Shown: positions 27,933 to 39,585 of the stretch, in pieces
Layout: each line of letters starts with the position of its first letter
Numbering within the stretch: the first letter of the stretch is position 1
Assembly: GCF_007859815.1 (NCBI RefSeq)
Contig: NZ_SJPH01000003.1
Location: 528,369 to 592,368 of the forward strand
Origin: Botrimarina hoheduenensis
GTDB lineage: Bacteria > Planctomycetota > Planctomycetia > Pirellulales > Lacipirellulaceae
DNA length: 64,000 nucleotides
Direction of reading: 5' to 3'
Translations under genes and position numbers: made by a program
Notes under the pieces: generated by a model
The model's database searches: none
Told to the model about the DNA's origin: nothing
Seen by the model: the letters and a program-made list of their open reading frames with translations, nothing else

Positions 27933-28471
27933 CAACGGTCCTTCCTTCGCCGCAACAGCATCAACCCGCCGAGCGCGAGCAGCGCGAGCGACGAGGGCTC
28001 GGGCACGGGCTCGGGGACGACTTGCCACGTTCCCAGCAGGTCTCTGAAGCCGTTGATGTCTCCGGTTGCGCCGGGGCCCGGCAGCGGCAGGGCGCTGAGG
28101 TCCAGCGTGCCGGTGCCGTTGAAGGCGAGTTGGCCTGCGGTGAACTCGCCTAAGTTGAAGCCGGCGCCGGAGAACAGTTGCAGCGTCGTGCTCGTGTTGC
28201 GGTAAACGGTGAACAGTTCGCCGTTAGAGAACCGGCTTAGGTCGCCGCTCATCGTCGCCTCATTGAAGCCCGTGTCTGCGGTAAAGAAGTCGGCGAGGTC
28301 GACCGGCGAGCCGTTGCCGACGGTGTTCAGCACCAGGCCGTCGGTGGATTGAATCGTCACCGCGCTGGGGTCGGTGACATCGATCAGCAGCAGGACATCG
28401 GCACCCGCCGAATGGGCCACGCCCAAGCAGGCGAGCAGGCAACACGTTACTGCGTTTCTTAAGACGTTCAT
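27932..28471 (-). CDS. Small PEP-CTERM secreted protein B
   Basis: A 179-residue exported protein of unknown function. The ATG at 28471 (MNVLRNAVTCCLLACLGVAH) is preferred over one at 28513 because it begins a clean signal peptide and has AGGAAT upstream. The mature part contains a segment LVLNTVGNGSPVDLADFF and LFSGAGFNLGEFTAGQLAFN typical of small planctomycete PEP-CTERM proteins. The tail VPEPSSLALLALGGLMLL plus basic residues is the sorting signal. It is the first gene of a coupled pair with protein A. Confidence 0.72.
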   Translation of the reverse strand: MNVLRNAVTCCLLACLGVAHSAGADVLLLIDVTDPSAVTIQSTDGLVLNTVGNGSPVDLADFFTADTGFNEATMSGDLSRFSNGELFTVYRNTSTTLQLFSGAGFNLGEFTAGQLAFNGTGTLDLSALPLPGPGATGDINGFRDLLGTWQVVPEPVPEPSSLALLALGGLMLLRRRKDR

Positions 28472-28523
28472 CGGGATTCCTGGTTGATTACAGTGGCCAA
28501 GGCGTTCGGTCATCAGCGCGGGC

Positions 28524-29255
28524 TCACAATGAGCGGAAGATATATAGAGACTGTCTTTGCCGTCGGCGGCGTCCGACCATCAAACCGCCCAGGCCTAATA
28601 GCGCCAGCGACGAAGGCTCGGGGACGACTTGGACGACTCGGAAATCGAAGGTGTCTGAACTCCCGATACCGAAACGAGCGGTGCCGCCGGTGATCGTCAC
28701 GCCCGGGTCATTGGGCAGATCGAAGCTGAGTGTCCCCCCGGTGATCTGTAAGCCATCCATCGCGGCCGCAAAATACACGACACCGAATTGATCGTCGTTG
28801 AATACGAAACCCGGGCCCGTCTCTTCATCGAAAATAAGCGGGCCGGTGCCAGGGACAAAAAGAATCGACCCGAATGGGTTGCTCGGCAGGCTAGGGCTGC
28901 TCGTCACGTCGAATGTCACGCTGGCATTGACACCCGTTGTGCCTCCGCCTGTTCCGTCCCAGACAAGTTCAAGCGCCACGCCGGGGGGCAGCTGGATGTC
29001 CAGCGAGATGGACGAACCATCAAGTGCCTGGCCATTGAAGTCGGCCAGGGGGTTCTCGACTCTCTGGTCGTAAACGGTGCCGATCGGGCCGGGGTCGAAG
29101 TTGACCATGGACGCCGAGGCGTTCGAGGCGATGGCGGCGAGCAAGAGCACGCGGCGAGGCGGGAATAGTAGAACCTGCTTCCGCAATAGGGTGTCGTCTT
29201 CATTAGTCACTCTGGGTAGAACACTTGGTGCATAGCTGTAGCCGGGATTTCCCAA
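28524..29255 (-). CDS. Small PEP-CTERM secreted protein C, start uncertain
   Basis: Up to 243 residues, unknown function, ending in the sorting signal VPEPSSLALLGLGGLMVG plus an Arg-rich tail. The mature domain contains IFDEETGPGFVFNDDQFGVV and GGTLSFDLPNDPGV. The beginning is unclear: the long frame starts at TTG 29255, a GTG at 29210 and a TTG at 29186 are alternatives, and the last gives the best signal peptide (RKQVLLFPPRRVLLLAAIAS). In the next frame an ATG (29203) also begins a plausible signal-peptide n-region, so an N-terminal frameshift is possible. Confidence 0.65.
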   Translation of the reverse strand: MGNPGYSYAPSVLPRVTNEDDTLLRKQVLLFPPRRVLLLAAIASNASASMVNFDPGPIGTVYDQRVENPLADFNGQALDGSSISLDIQLPPGVALELVWDGTGGGTTGVNASVTFDVTSSPSLPSNPFGSILFVPGTGPLIFDEETGPGFVFNDDQFGVVYFAAAMDGLQITGGTLSFDLPNDPGVTITGGTARFGIGSSDTFDFRVVQVVPEPSSLALLGLGGLMVGRRRRQRQSLYIFRSL

Positions 29256-29838
29256 ACGGCTCTGCCGGGAACCACTCGCAGCACGATGAGGCTACTACCA
29301 TAGCCGCTACGCCCCTTTGGGATAGTGTTTTTTGACTTTTCTGCCGTCTTGGCAAGCGGGAGCCCGCACGAGGTTCGATTACCGGTTTCGAACCAGCGAG
29401 CGGCGCGCAACCATTACTGAAATATGGGGTTACGTCGATGGATGGGGTGAGCAATGCCACCGCGATGGCCCCCTCGGCCAATTGGGAGTCGGGCTCACCC
29501 CAAGAGATAACCCCGAGCAGTTGCCCACCTGTTTCGGTTTTTGGTCGCACTTGATCAGCGTCCTTGAAAGCGATTGGGGGACACTACAATCGGCTTCCGA
29601 TGATCTTGAACCCTGCTCGTCCTACTGCGTTTACCGCGGCAGCGGCTGCCTCAACTTCGCAGACTTAGGCCTCGGGCAAACTCGCTGAGGTCGTGCGCCG
29701 CCGGGCAGACCTCGGTCGCTGCCAGCCGCTGTCGATCTGACGGCGCAAGCCGGCCGAGTACGGTCCAGGATCGACTTACTCCGTCGAACCGACACGCCTC
29801 AGCAAACCGTGTCCGACAAATTATTGGCATTCCACACC
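29256..29838. other. Gene-poor stretch between PEP-CTERM gene and cutA
   Basis: Nearly 580 bases with no supported gene. One minus-strand open stretch (within 29203-29550) contains TGGQLLGVISWGEPDSQ, reminiscent of the C-terminal SWG region of trypsin-like proteases, but without catalytic motifs; it could be a decayed fragment. No RNA gene was recognised. Confidence 0.3.
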
Positions 29839-30165
29839 TCACTCCGCGCACTCCTCCGCCACCCATGCCGCGTACGCGGCGGACACTTCCGTGACCGGCG
29901 TGGCGATCAGTTCGGGGGTTTCATAGGGGTGCAGCTCGTGCAGCGCGGCGCTCAACGCCGCGAAGCACGCCGGCAGCGTTTTGGCCGTCACCTGCCACTC
30001 CTCGGCCGACTCGATCACACCCTGCCAGCGGTAGGTGCTGTGGAGCGGCCCCGCGACCTGCACGCACGCCGCCAGCCGCCGCTCGACGAGCACGCGGGCC
30101 AACCGGTCGGCGGTCGCCCGATCGGGGGCCGTGGTGGTTACGAGCAACAGGGCGGGGGTCGGCAT
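29839..30165 (-). CDS. cutA: Divalent-cation tolerance protein CutA1
   Basis: A 108-residue protein of the CutA1 family, small trimeric proteins linked to copper and other divalent-cation tolerance whose exact role remains unsettled. Typical landmarks are ATADRLARVLVERRLAACVQ, STYRWQGVIESAEEW and the C-terminal HPYETPELIATPV. Length and motifs are normal. ATG 30165. It stands alone, divergent from argH; a heavy-metal efflux operon lies 18 kb to the right. Confidence 0.93.
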   Translation of the reverse strand: MPTPALLLVTTTAPDRATADRLARVLVERRLAACVQVAGPLHSTYRWQGVIESAEEWQVTAKTLPACFAALSAALHELHPYETPELIATPVTEVSAAYAAWVAEECAE

Positions 30166-30403
30166 GCTCTTATCTGTGCGGGGATGGGCGGGGAGGGATC
30201 GGGCTGGGGGGAGCGGGCCGGCGGAAAGCGGGCGGGGCCGGACCGCCGCGTAGGGGTCCCTCTCGGCGGTCCATCTTAGCGGATTGCCGTCGCCGGACCG
30301 GGGCTGCCTAATCTTTGGGCGATCAGGGGGGGTCAGTCGTTGACAATCGTGGCAGCCGCTTCGTAGGGTTAGGGATTGCTAGGCGGAGGGAAGTGTCGCG
30401 CAG

Positions 30404-31968
<1,565 letters not shown>

Positions 31969-31972
<4 letters not shown>

Positions 31973-34104
31973 ATCGGTTTACAAACTCAATGCCCCGCGT
32001 GCAGCGGTGCGGTGTGCTCGTGCTGATGTTGATGTTGGCACCCGGTACGATGGCCGGTGCGGCGTCGCCGGCGATCGAGGCCGCCCTGGCCATGCCGCGC
32101 ACCAAGCCGGTGCACTATGTGGACGCCGCTCTCGCGCTGGTCGATCTGGGGGTTCCGGAAAAGGCTACGGCGATCGCCGACGAGCTGGTGGCGTTGAGCC
32201 CCAACGAAGACGCGCTCGCTCAGCTGGTCGAGTCGGCCGGGTCGGCGCGGCTGCTGCGTTTGGCACGTGAGTTCCCCACGACGGTTTCGCTCGTTGAGCG
32301 GGCGATGACGCTTGCCGCGGCGCGTTCCACCGCGCCCGAGCGGCTCCAGAAACTCGCCCAGCGACTTACCACCGGCGATCTGGCCGAGCAACAGGCAGCA
32401 CTGGCCGATCTCCGGCAAACGGGTACCGCCGGCGTGCGGTTTGTGATCGCCGCGATCGCCGATGCCAACAACCGCGAGGCCGAGGCCCGGTTGCGCGAGG
32501 CGCTTGTGGCGCTCGAGCCCGAATCGCTGCCGGCCATCGTCGGCGCGACGGCCGACAAGAACGAAGCCGTCGCCACGCAATCGATCTACGCGCTGGGGCG
32601 TTTGGCTCAGCTGGGCCGCCTGCGATCAGGAACGTACGCGGCGTTGATCGCGGTGCCCGCGTTGTTAGATCCGGCCGGCCAGCCCGCGGGCGAGGCGGCC
32701 CGCTGGTCCTATCAGCAGATCGCAGGCGAACCCGCCGACCCGGCAACCGCCGTGCGGCTACTGGATAGCACAATCGCCGAACTGCTCGCCGGATCGGTCC
32801 CGTGGCGGCCCGACGCCGAGGATCGGGTCGCATGGCTCGACGAAGGGGAGATTCCCACGGATCGGGCGGCGGTGGCGCTCGCCGCCCGGCTGGCGGCCGA
32901 TCGTGCGCGGCTCACGCCCGGCGAAACTGCGGCGCAGCGGCGCGCGCTGCGGCTGGCGGCCGAGGCGGGACCTCTGCTGATCGATACCCCGCTAGACGTT
33001 GAGCGGTTCACGACCAGCGAACTGCTCAGCACGCTGGACGAGGCGCTCGTCGCACGACAGATGGGGGCCGCGAAGCGATTGTGCGAAGCCCTGGGCCAGC
33101 GGGGCGACCGCACGGCTCTGGCAAGCGTTCAGGGACGACCCACCCCGCTGGCGGCGGCCCTGGCGGCACCCTCTCCGGCAGCCCGCTTTGCGGCACTCGA
33201 GGCCATCATGACCCTCGCCCCGGAGACACCCTTCGCGGGTTCAAGCGGTGTGGCCGAGACCCTGGCGTATTTCGCCGCGGCGAGCGGCAAACGCCGCGCT
33301 GTGGTTGCTACGCCAAACTTCGCGTACTCGGCCGAGATCGCCGGGCATCTGCTCGCGGCGGGCATTGCGGCAACGCCCACCAACCGCGGATCGGACCTGT
33401 TGGTGCCGCTCGAAAAGACACCCGATGTGGAGCTGGCGCTGGTGGATCTGGCGGTGCTGCGTCCCGGCGCGCGCGAGACCCTCTTTCGGCTGCGACGGCT
33501 CGCCGGTGGGGCCGCCCTGCCGGTGGCGGTGTTAGCGCCCGATGGCCGGCTCGCCGAGGCTCAGGCGCTGGCCGAGGAGCACGACCTGCGCGTCATTGCG
33601 GTCGCGCGTCCCTACGGGGCGGCGAGCGTCTCTGCGTTGGCTGAGCGGCTCACGGGGCTCCGATCGGCCGAAGCACCCACCGCCGACGAGCGGGCTCAGA
33701 TGGCCACCAGGGCCCGCGGCTGGATCGCGCAGATTGCTGCTAACGGTCCTCGTTTCTACCAACTTCGGGATTCAATCCCCGAGATCACGGCGGCCCTCGC
33801 GGCCGGCGACGCGAAAACCCCCGTGGCGATTCTCGCCACGCTGGCCGATCCGGCCAGCCAGCGCCGACTCGCCGCCGCGGCGAGCAACGAGCTGCAGCCG
33901 CTCGCCGATCGCCAAGCTGCCGCCGAGGGCTTTGCCGAAAGTGTCAGTCGGTTCGGGCTGCTGCTGAGCGAAGCCGAGGTCTACGCCCAGTATCAGGCCT
34001 ACAACCAAGCGGCCACGGCCGACGAGCCGATCCAACGGGTGCTCGGCTCGGTGCTGGATACGATCGAAACGCGTCGCTCCCCGCGCACGCCGACCGCCCC
34101 TTAA
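31969..34104 (+). CDS. Secreted helical-repeat protein of unknown function
   Basis: A 711-residue protein starting at ATG 31969, which overlaps the argH stop. The signal peptide (MNRFTNSMPRVQRCGVLVLM, to about GTMAGAAS) is followed by about 330 residues of Ala/Leu-rich helical repeats of HEAT type (TTGDLAEQQAALADLRQTGT, YALGRLAQLGRLRSGT). A Rossmann-like middle part is suggested by RRAVVATPNFAYSAEIAGHL and ALPVAVLAPDGRLAEAQ (about 435-560), resembling a receiver-like fold but without verified phospho-acceptor geometry. The C-terminus is again helical. It sits directly before a sigma-54 activator gene. No function can be assigned. Confidence 0.65.
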
Positions 34105-34116
34105 ACCCCCTCGCGC

Positions 34117-35199
<1,083 letters not shown>

Positions 35200-35263
35200 G
35201 CCGAGGAAGAATCTTCGCCACGCCGGCCGCCGTTCCTCAACGATTCTCTCAGCAGCGGACCCC

Positions 35264-36196
35264 ATGGACCTCACGCGCGTCACCGTCTTCTGCTTCAGTG
35301 CGAGCTACTTGGTGGCGCTCGCAGCGGAGTCGATCGGCCTGTTCGCCAGGCAGCGCGGCTGGGTGCTGGGAAGCCGGCGGGCGGTGGCCATCGGCTTTAC
35401 TATGGCCGGTGCGATCGCCCATGCGGTTTACCTGTCGCTCCGCGCGCGCGGCCAAGCAACGCCGCTCTCCAGCCCCCAAGATTGGTACCTGTTGGCGGCG
35501 CTCGCCCTGGTGGCCGTGTATCTTGCCGCGTTGTTCAACGCCCGCCGGTGGACGCTTGGGCTGTTCCTGTTGCCGGCGGTGCTCGCGCTGATCGGCGTTT
35601 CGCGAACCGCCAGCGCCGAGCCGTTCACCGCCGAGCGGGCATCGTTCTTCTGGGGACAGGCCCACGGCTGGCTGCTGCTGACCGCCACCGTGGCGGTCAC
35701 GCTCGGCTTCTTGTTCGGCGTGATGCAGCTGGTTCAGGACCGCCGGCTGAAGGCCAAACTGCCCCCGACCGCCGGCTTCGCCCTGCCGAGTCTCGAATGG
35801 CTTGAAGCGGCGGGCTCGCGGGCCGCGATCGTTTCGGCGTGGGCCGTGGGCGGCGGATTCGCTTCGGGGCTCGTCCTGACTACGCTGAAAGTATTGGCCC
35901 GACAACCGTCGGCCAACGCAGCCTACAGCGTCTGGACGGATCCGGTGGTATTAGCCTTGGGGATCCTGCTCGCGTGGCTCATCGCGGCGGTTGTGTGGCG
36001 GTCTCGGCAGGCCGCAGCCGGCCACGGAGCCAACTCGGCTTGGCTCGCGGTGGCGTCGTTCGTACTGATGGCGGTGACACTCTCGACGGTCACGCTGCTC
36101 GGTGCGGCCCACGGGCCCGCCGCGCGAGGCACCCCCTCAGGACCCCCACCGAGTGGTCTTAGCGTACCAGCGGTCGATGCCGGTCCCGTTGGCTAA
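35264..36196 (+). CDS. HemX/CcsA-like cytochrome c assembly family membrane protein
   Basis: A 310-residue integral membrane protein with about eight hydrophobic helices. The family core appears as FFWGQAHGWLLLTATVAVT and a second His-containing helix region near the N-terminus (GAIAHAVYLSLRA). Proteins of this type are either CcsA/CcmC-like haem-handling factors or HemX, a membrane protein that lowers glutamyl-tRNA reductase levels in Bacillus. The hemA gene follows 117 bp downstream, which favours the HemX role; the tryptophan-rich WWD motif of true CcsA was not seen. A Pro/Gly-rich C-terminal tail is unusual. Confidence 0.75.
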   Translation: MDLTRVTVFCFSASYLVALAAESIGLFARQRGWVLGSRRAVAIGFTMAGAIAHAVYLSLRARGQATPLSSPQDWYLLAALALVAVYLAALFNARRWTLGLFLLPAVLALIGVSRTASAEPFTAERASFFWGQAHGWLLLTATVAVTLGFLFGVMQLVQDRRLKAKLPPTAGFALPSLEWLEAAGSRAAIVSAWAVGGGFASGLVLTTLKVLARQPSANAAYSVWTDPVVLALGILLAWLIAAVVWRSRQAAAGHGANSAWLAVASFVLMAVTLSTVTLLGAAHGPAARGTPSGPPPSGLSVPAVDAGPVG

Positions 36197-36313
36197 CGCT
36201 CGGCAGATGATCCCGATCGGTTTGCCGGCGCGCTCTACCGATTGACGACACTCACGTTGCGCCAAGCAGTCACTCCCCCCGTCTCACCGCCCCCCTCGCC
36301 ACCTGATCACCCG

Positions 36314-37591
36314 ATGAAACTCCGGATGGTAGGCTGCTCGCACCATCGCTCGGGGGCGGCGGTGCGCGAACAGCTCGCCTTTACCGCGGAGCAAGCCGAA
36401 GAGACCCTGGCGCGCTGGCGGCAGACTTTGCCTGAAGCTGAGGGTGTGCTCCTCTCGACGTGCAATCGGGTCGAGTTTTACGCGGCGACGGCGAGCGATC
36501 GCCTGCCCCCCTGCCCGGCACTCATCGCGCGGCATCTGGCCGAGGCCCACAATATCCCCGTGGACACCGTGCGGCCCCACCTGGTGACGCTGCGCGACGA
36601 GGAGGCGGTCGAGCATCTGTTTCGGGTCGCCGCGAGCCTCGACAGCATGGTGCTCGGCGAACCGCAGATCCTGGCCCAGGTGAAAGAGGCTTACGAACGC
36701 GCTCAGCGGGTCGATGCGGCCGGGCCGGTCACGCACGAGTGCTTCCAGCGCGCAATCCGCGTGGCCCGGCGTGTCGCAACTGAGACCGACCTGCACAAAC
36801 ATCGGGTCAGCATCCCGAGCATCGCAATCTCTGACTTTGCCGCACAGATCTTTGAACGCTTCGATGACAAGCAGGTAGTCGTGCTGGGCGCGGGCGAGAT
36901 GGCCGACGAAACGCTCCGCTACTTAACGGATCGGGGCGTCCGGCGGCCGGTCATTGCCAACCGCAGCCCAAGCCGCGCCGAACAGCTGGCGGCACAATGG
37001 GGTGGGGTGGCCGCGTCGCTCGACGATCGGTACGAGCTGCTCGCTCAGGCGGATCTCGTGATCGGCGCTACGGCAGCGGGCGAAGCGATCGTGCGGCTCG
37101 AACCGTTCCGCAAACAGGTGTCGGAGATCCGCGGGCAGCGGCCCCTGTTTCTGCTCGACCTCTCGATGCCGCGCGACTTTGAAACGGCCATCGGCGAAGA
37201 GCCGGGCGTTTATCTGTACTCGATCGATGATCTGACCGCCGCTTGCGAGCAGAACCGGCACGCCCGCCGCAAAGAGCTTCCGCGCGCCGAGCGGATCATC
37301 GGCGAAGAGCGTGAGCGCTTCTTCATCGACGCACGCCATCGCGTGTCGGCACCCATTATCGCGCGGCTGCGAGAAGGGCTCGACGCTCCTAAACAAGATG
37401 AACTGGAACGCCTCTTCAACAAGTTGCCGAATCTGGACAGCCAAGCACGTCTTGAAATCGAGCGTTTTGCGGACCGATTGGTCAACAAGATGCTCCATCC
37501 GCCGATGGAATCGCTCCGCGACGAATCACGTACCGGATCTCCCCACAGCTTGCTGCAAGCGCTGAGTCGGCTGTTCCAGTTGAAGGACTAA
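36314..37591 (+). CDS. hemA: Glutamyl-tRNA reductase
   Basis: First enzyme of the C5 pathway to tetrapyrroles: reduces glutamate on its tRNA to glutamate semialdehyde. From ATG 36314 (MKLRMVGCSHHRS) the protein has 425 residues and the catalytic cysteine falls exactly at position 50 in STCNRVEFYA, as in E. coli; an upstream TTG at 36242 would add a Pro-rich stretch and is unlikely. LDSMVLGEPQILAQVK and the NADPH-binding VVVLGAGEMADETL are present, as is the C-terminal dimerisation domain. The HemX-like gene precedes it. The strong residue-50 match fixes the start. Confidence 0.95.
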   Translation: MKLRMVGCSHHRSGAAVREQLAFTAEQAEETLARWRQTLPEAEGVLLSTCNRVEFYAATASDRLPPCPALIARHLAEAHNIPVDTVRPHLVTLRDEEAVEHLFRVAASLDSMVLGEPQILAQVKEAYERAQRVDAAGPVTHECFQRAIRVARRVATETDLHKHRVSIPSIAISDFAAQIFERFDDKQVVVLGAGEMADETLRYLTDRGVRRPVIANRSPSRAEQLAAQWGGVAASLDDRYELLAQADLVIGATAAGEAIVRLEPFRKQVSEIRGQRPLFLLDLSMPRDFETAIGEEPGVYLYSIDDLTAACEQNRHARRKELPRAERIIGEERERFFIDARHRVSAPIIARLREGLDAPKQDELERLFNKLPNLDSQARLEIERFADRLVNKMLHPPMESLRDESRTGSPHSLLQALSRLFQLKD

Positions 37592-37614
37592 GGCTCTCGC
37601 AGCCACTCTCACAA

Positions 37615-37645
37615 GACGTCCCGGACCGCGCAGTGGTGGGGCGTC
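37615..37645. terminator. Possible bidirectional stem-loop between hemA and acidic-protein gene
   Basis: GACGTCCC (37615-37622) pairs with GGGGCGTC (37638-37645), an 8-bp stem with one G-U pair, in the short gap between two convergent genes. No T-run follows on either side, so it is at most a weak terminator candidate. Confidence 0.3.
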
Positions 37646-37655
37646 TCGAAGACGT

Positions 37656-38132
37656 TCACTCGTCGTCTTCGTACTCCTCTTCGTCTTCATCTTCCTCTTC
37701 GTCGTCCTCGAATTCGTCTTCCTCTTCGTCTTCGTACTCGTACTCCTCGTCTTCATCCTCCTCTACTTCTTCGCCTACTTCATCTTCTTCCTCTTCGTCG
37801 TCGTCGACTTCCTCCCACTCATCTTCGTCGTCGTCTTCATATTCTTCATCGTCCTCTAGCTCGTCTTCATCTTCCTCGTCGTCCTCTAGTTCTTCTTCGT
37901 CGTCCTCCTCGTCATCGTCTTCGTACTCTTCGTCGTCCTCTAGCTCGTCCTCGTCCTCGTCCTCATCTTCCTCATCTTCGTCGTAGTACTCGTACTCGTC
38001 GTCGTCATCTTCGACGGGCGAGAACGCATAGGGGCTCAGTTGCTCCCGCAGCGAACCGTCGGCCGCTAGGGTCGAAGCTTCTTCTGCGCGGGTCGATAAC
38101 AACGCAGCGGTGATGGGCGACGTCGTGGTCAT
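37656..38132 (-). CDS. Extremely acidic Asp/Glu-repeat protein downstream of scpB
   Basis: A 158-residue protein from ATG 38132. The first 40 residues (MTTTSPITAALLSTRAEEAS to SPYAFSPVE) are ordinary; the remaining about 118 are almost only Asp and Glu with regular Tyr and a few Leu, Val and Trp (for example DEEYEDDDEEDDEEELEDDE). It is 29 bp downstream of scpB on the same strand. The opposite strand reads as poly-serine, which is the shadow of the acidic frame. Such a protein could act as a nucleic-acid mimic or a disordered chaperone; that is speculation. The repeat tract is likely prone to length change. Confidence 0.7.
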   Translation of the reverse strand: MTTTSPITAALLSTRAEEASTLAADGSLREQLSPYAFSPVEDDDDEYEYYDEDEEDEDEDEDELEDDEEYEDDDEEDDEEELEDDEEDEDELEDDEEYEDDDEDEWEEVDDDEEEEDEVGEEVEEDEDEEYEYEDEEEDEFEDDEEEDEDEEEYEDDE

Positions 38133-38161
38133 GGCCTTCGGGTCTCTTCCGGTCGAGGGTG

Positions 38162-38857
38162 CTACAAGCTGACGGGAGCGTTTTGATTTGTCGGTTCTGA
38201 GGTTTCGGTGCTTTGCTTGGCGAGCGGCAACTCGGCAAGATTGCGCAGTCCAAAAACTCGCAGGAATCGATTGGTTGTACCGTACACGAGCGGTTTGCCC
38301 AGCTCTCCTGATCGGCCGACGATACGCAGTAAATCGGCCTCCAGCAACTGCCGCAAGAGTTCACCGCAGCCGACACCCCGAATCGCCTCTATTTCTGCCC
38401 GCACCACGGGCTGCGTTCCGGCCACCACGGAGAGTGTTTCCAGGGCTGCCGGCGTGATCGAAAGACCCGGGGCAAGGCTTGCTTCGCTCGCAATCCAGGG
38501 AGCGTATTGTGGCTGGGTCAGCAACTGGAAGCCCCCTGCCACGGCTGCAATTTCCAGGCCGCTTCCACGCCGACGATAGCGTTCGACAAGCGTTTCGATG
38601 GCTTCACGGGCTTCGGAAGGGCCGCTGAGAGCGGCGGCAAGCGCGAGCTGGCGATCGGTCAACGGTTCGCTGGCAAGCCACAGCAATGCCTCCACGCGTG
38701 CCACACGCGTCTCGACAACGGGGGCTTCTGCTACTGAGCCGGATTTTGTCCGGCGGACAAACCTGTGCGTGCTGGGGCTCCTACCCCGGTCCCAGGCCGC
38801 GGCGTACGCGCGCGGTGCCAAACGCTGAATCCCGGTGATGGGCCGCCGGTTCTGCAC
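38162..38857 (-). CDS. scpB: Segregation and condensation protein B
   Basis: A 231-residue subunit of the SMC-ScpAB condensin complex that organises and separates chromosomes. The two winged-helix domains are visible: VEALLWLASEPLTDRQLALA in the first, and ITPAALETLSVVAGTQPVV, GELLRQLLEADLLRIVGR, LVYGTTNRFLRVFGL in the second. A basic 45-residue N-terminal extension precedes the family core, so the GTG start at 38857 may be too early. The acidic-repeat gene follows in the same operon. ScpA and Smc are not in the window. Confidence 0.9.
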   Translation of the reverse strand: MQNRRPITGIQRLAPRAYAAAWDRGRSPSTHRFVRRTKSGSVAEAPVVETRVARVEALLWLASEPLTDRQLALAAALSGPSEAREAIETLVERYRRRGSGLEIAAVAGGFQLLTQPQYAPWIASEASLAPGLSITPAALETLSVVAGTQPVVRAEIEAIRGVGCGELLRQLLEADLLRIVGRSGELGKPLVYGTTNRFLRVFGLRNLAELPLAKQSTETSEPTNQNAPVSL

Positions 38858-38916
38858 GCGATTAAGCCTCCGGAAAACCGTAAAGGGCCTGACGATCGGG
38901 AAACGGGCACCCGCTG

Positions 38917-39396
38917 TTACCGGAGCGACTGAGCTTGAGCCGTCAGATTGCTGATCGCCTCGTCACGAGTCGCCCCAATCGCGTCCAAATGCCGATTTCC
39001 GAGCGCGCTCGGTACCGTCATGCTGGCACGGTGCAGGCCTTCATTTCCCCACGGAGCGACCCGCATCTCAGGAAGCTCAGCAGAAGCGGGCGGTGCCGAC
39101 GCCGTATCGAAACCAACGGTCTGGAGCTGATCGTCGTACAGGGGTGCTTCGCCCGCGTTCATGTTCGGTCCCGCGCTCGCGATCGGCAGAGCGTTGGCGG
39201 TGCTCGTTGACGACATCGGCGTTGGCGCTGAGGCCTCCCACCGCTGCTGAACCAAGGCCATCGCTTGATCGATGTGATCGGCAAGCTGATCGGCGGGGGG
39301 GCCATAGCGGTACGCGGCCAGCGATCCAACCGCCAACGTGCCCGCCATAATTGTCAGTCGATAAAAAGTTTGCAGCGAAGATTCTACTTTGGCCAT
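38917..39396 (-). CDS. Small single-pass membrane protein of unknown function
   Basis: A 159-residue protein beginning MAKVESSLQTFYRLTIMAGT, with one hydrophobic segment (about residues 12-28) near the N-terminus and a polar, Ser/Ala/Pro-rich remainder that is probably periplasmic or disordered. No domain is recognised. ATG 39396. It is divergent from the cysteine desulfurase gene and upstream of scpB on the same strand with a 59-bp gap. Confidence 0.5.
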   Translation of the reverse strand: MAKVESSLQTFYRLTIMAGTLAVGSLAAYRYGPPADQLADHIDQAMALVQQRWEASAPTPMSSTSTANALPIASAGPNMNAGEAPLYDDQLQTVGFDTASAPPASAELPEMRVAPWGNEGLHRASMTVPSALGNRHLDAIGATRDEAISNLTAQAQSLR

Positions 39397-39585
39397 CGTT
39401 ATCGACGGGGGGGCTAGAGAAATGGGCTCTTGAGCGTGGTAAACCCCTGCGCCTGCGCACCTGGGGGCGAATCGCTGTGGGCGCTGCGGACGCTAGAAAC
39501 CCGAGCAAAATGCTGCAAGACCGGCTCGCACCGAGGAATCGGCGGGCTAAGAGCGCACTGACCTCGCGGCGTCTATACTCAGCGG

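Noticed and set aside
29330-29420. tRNA-like TTCGA elements
   Set aside because: GGTTCGA strings are present but no acceptor stem, D arm or anticodon arm can be built around them.
37633-37986. Plus-strand poly-serine reading frame
   Set aside because: It is the exact opposite strand of the acidic Asp/Glu gene; the minus-strand frame has a normal start and N-terminus and lies in the scpB operon.
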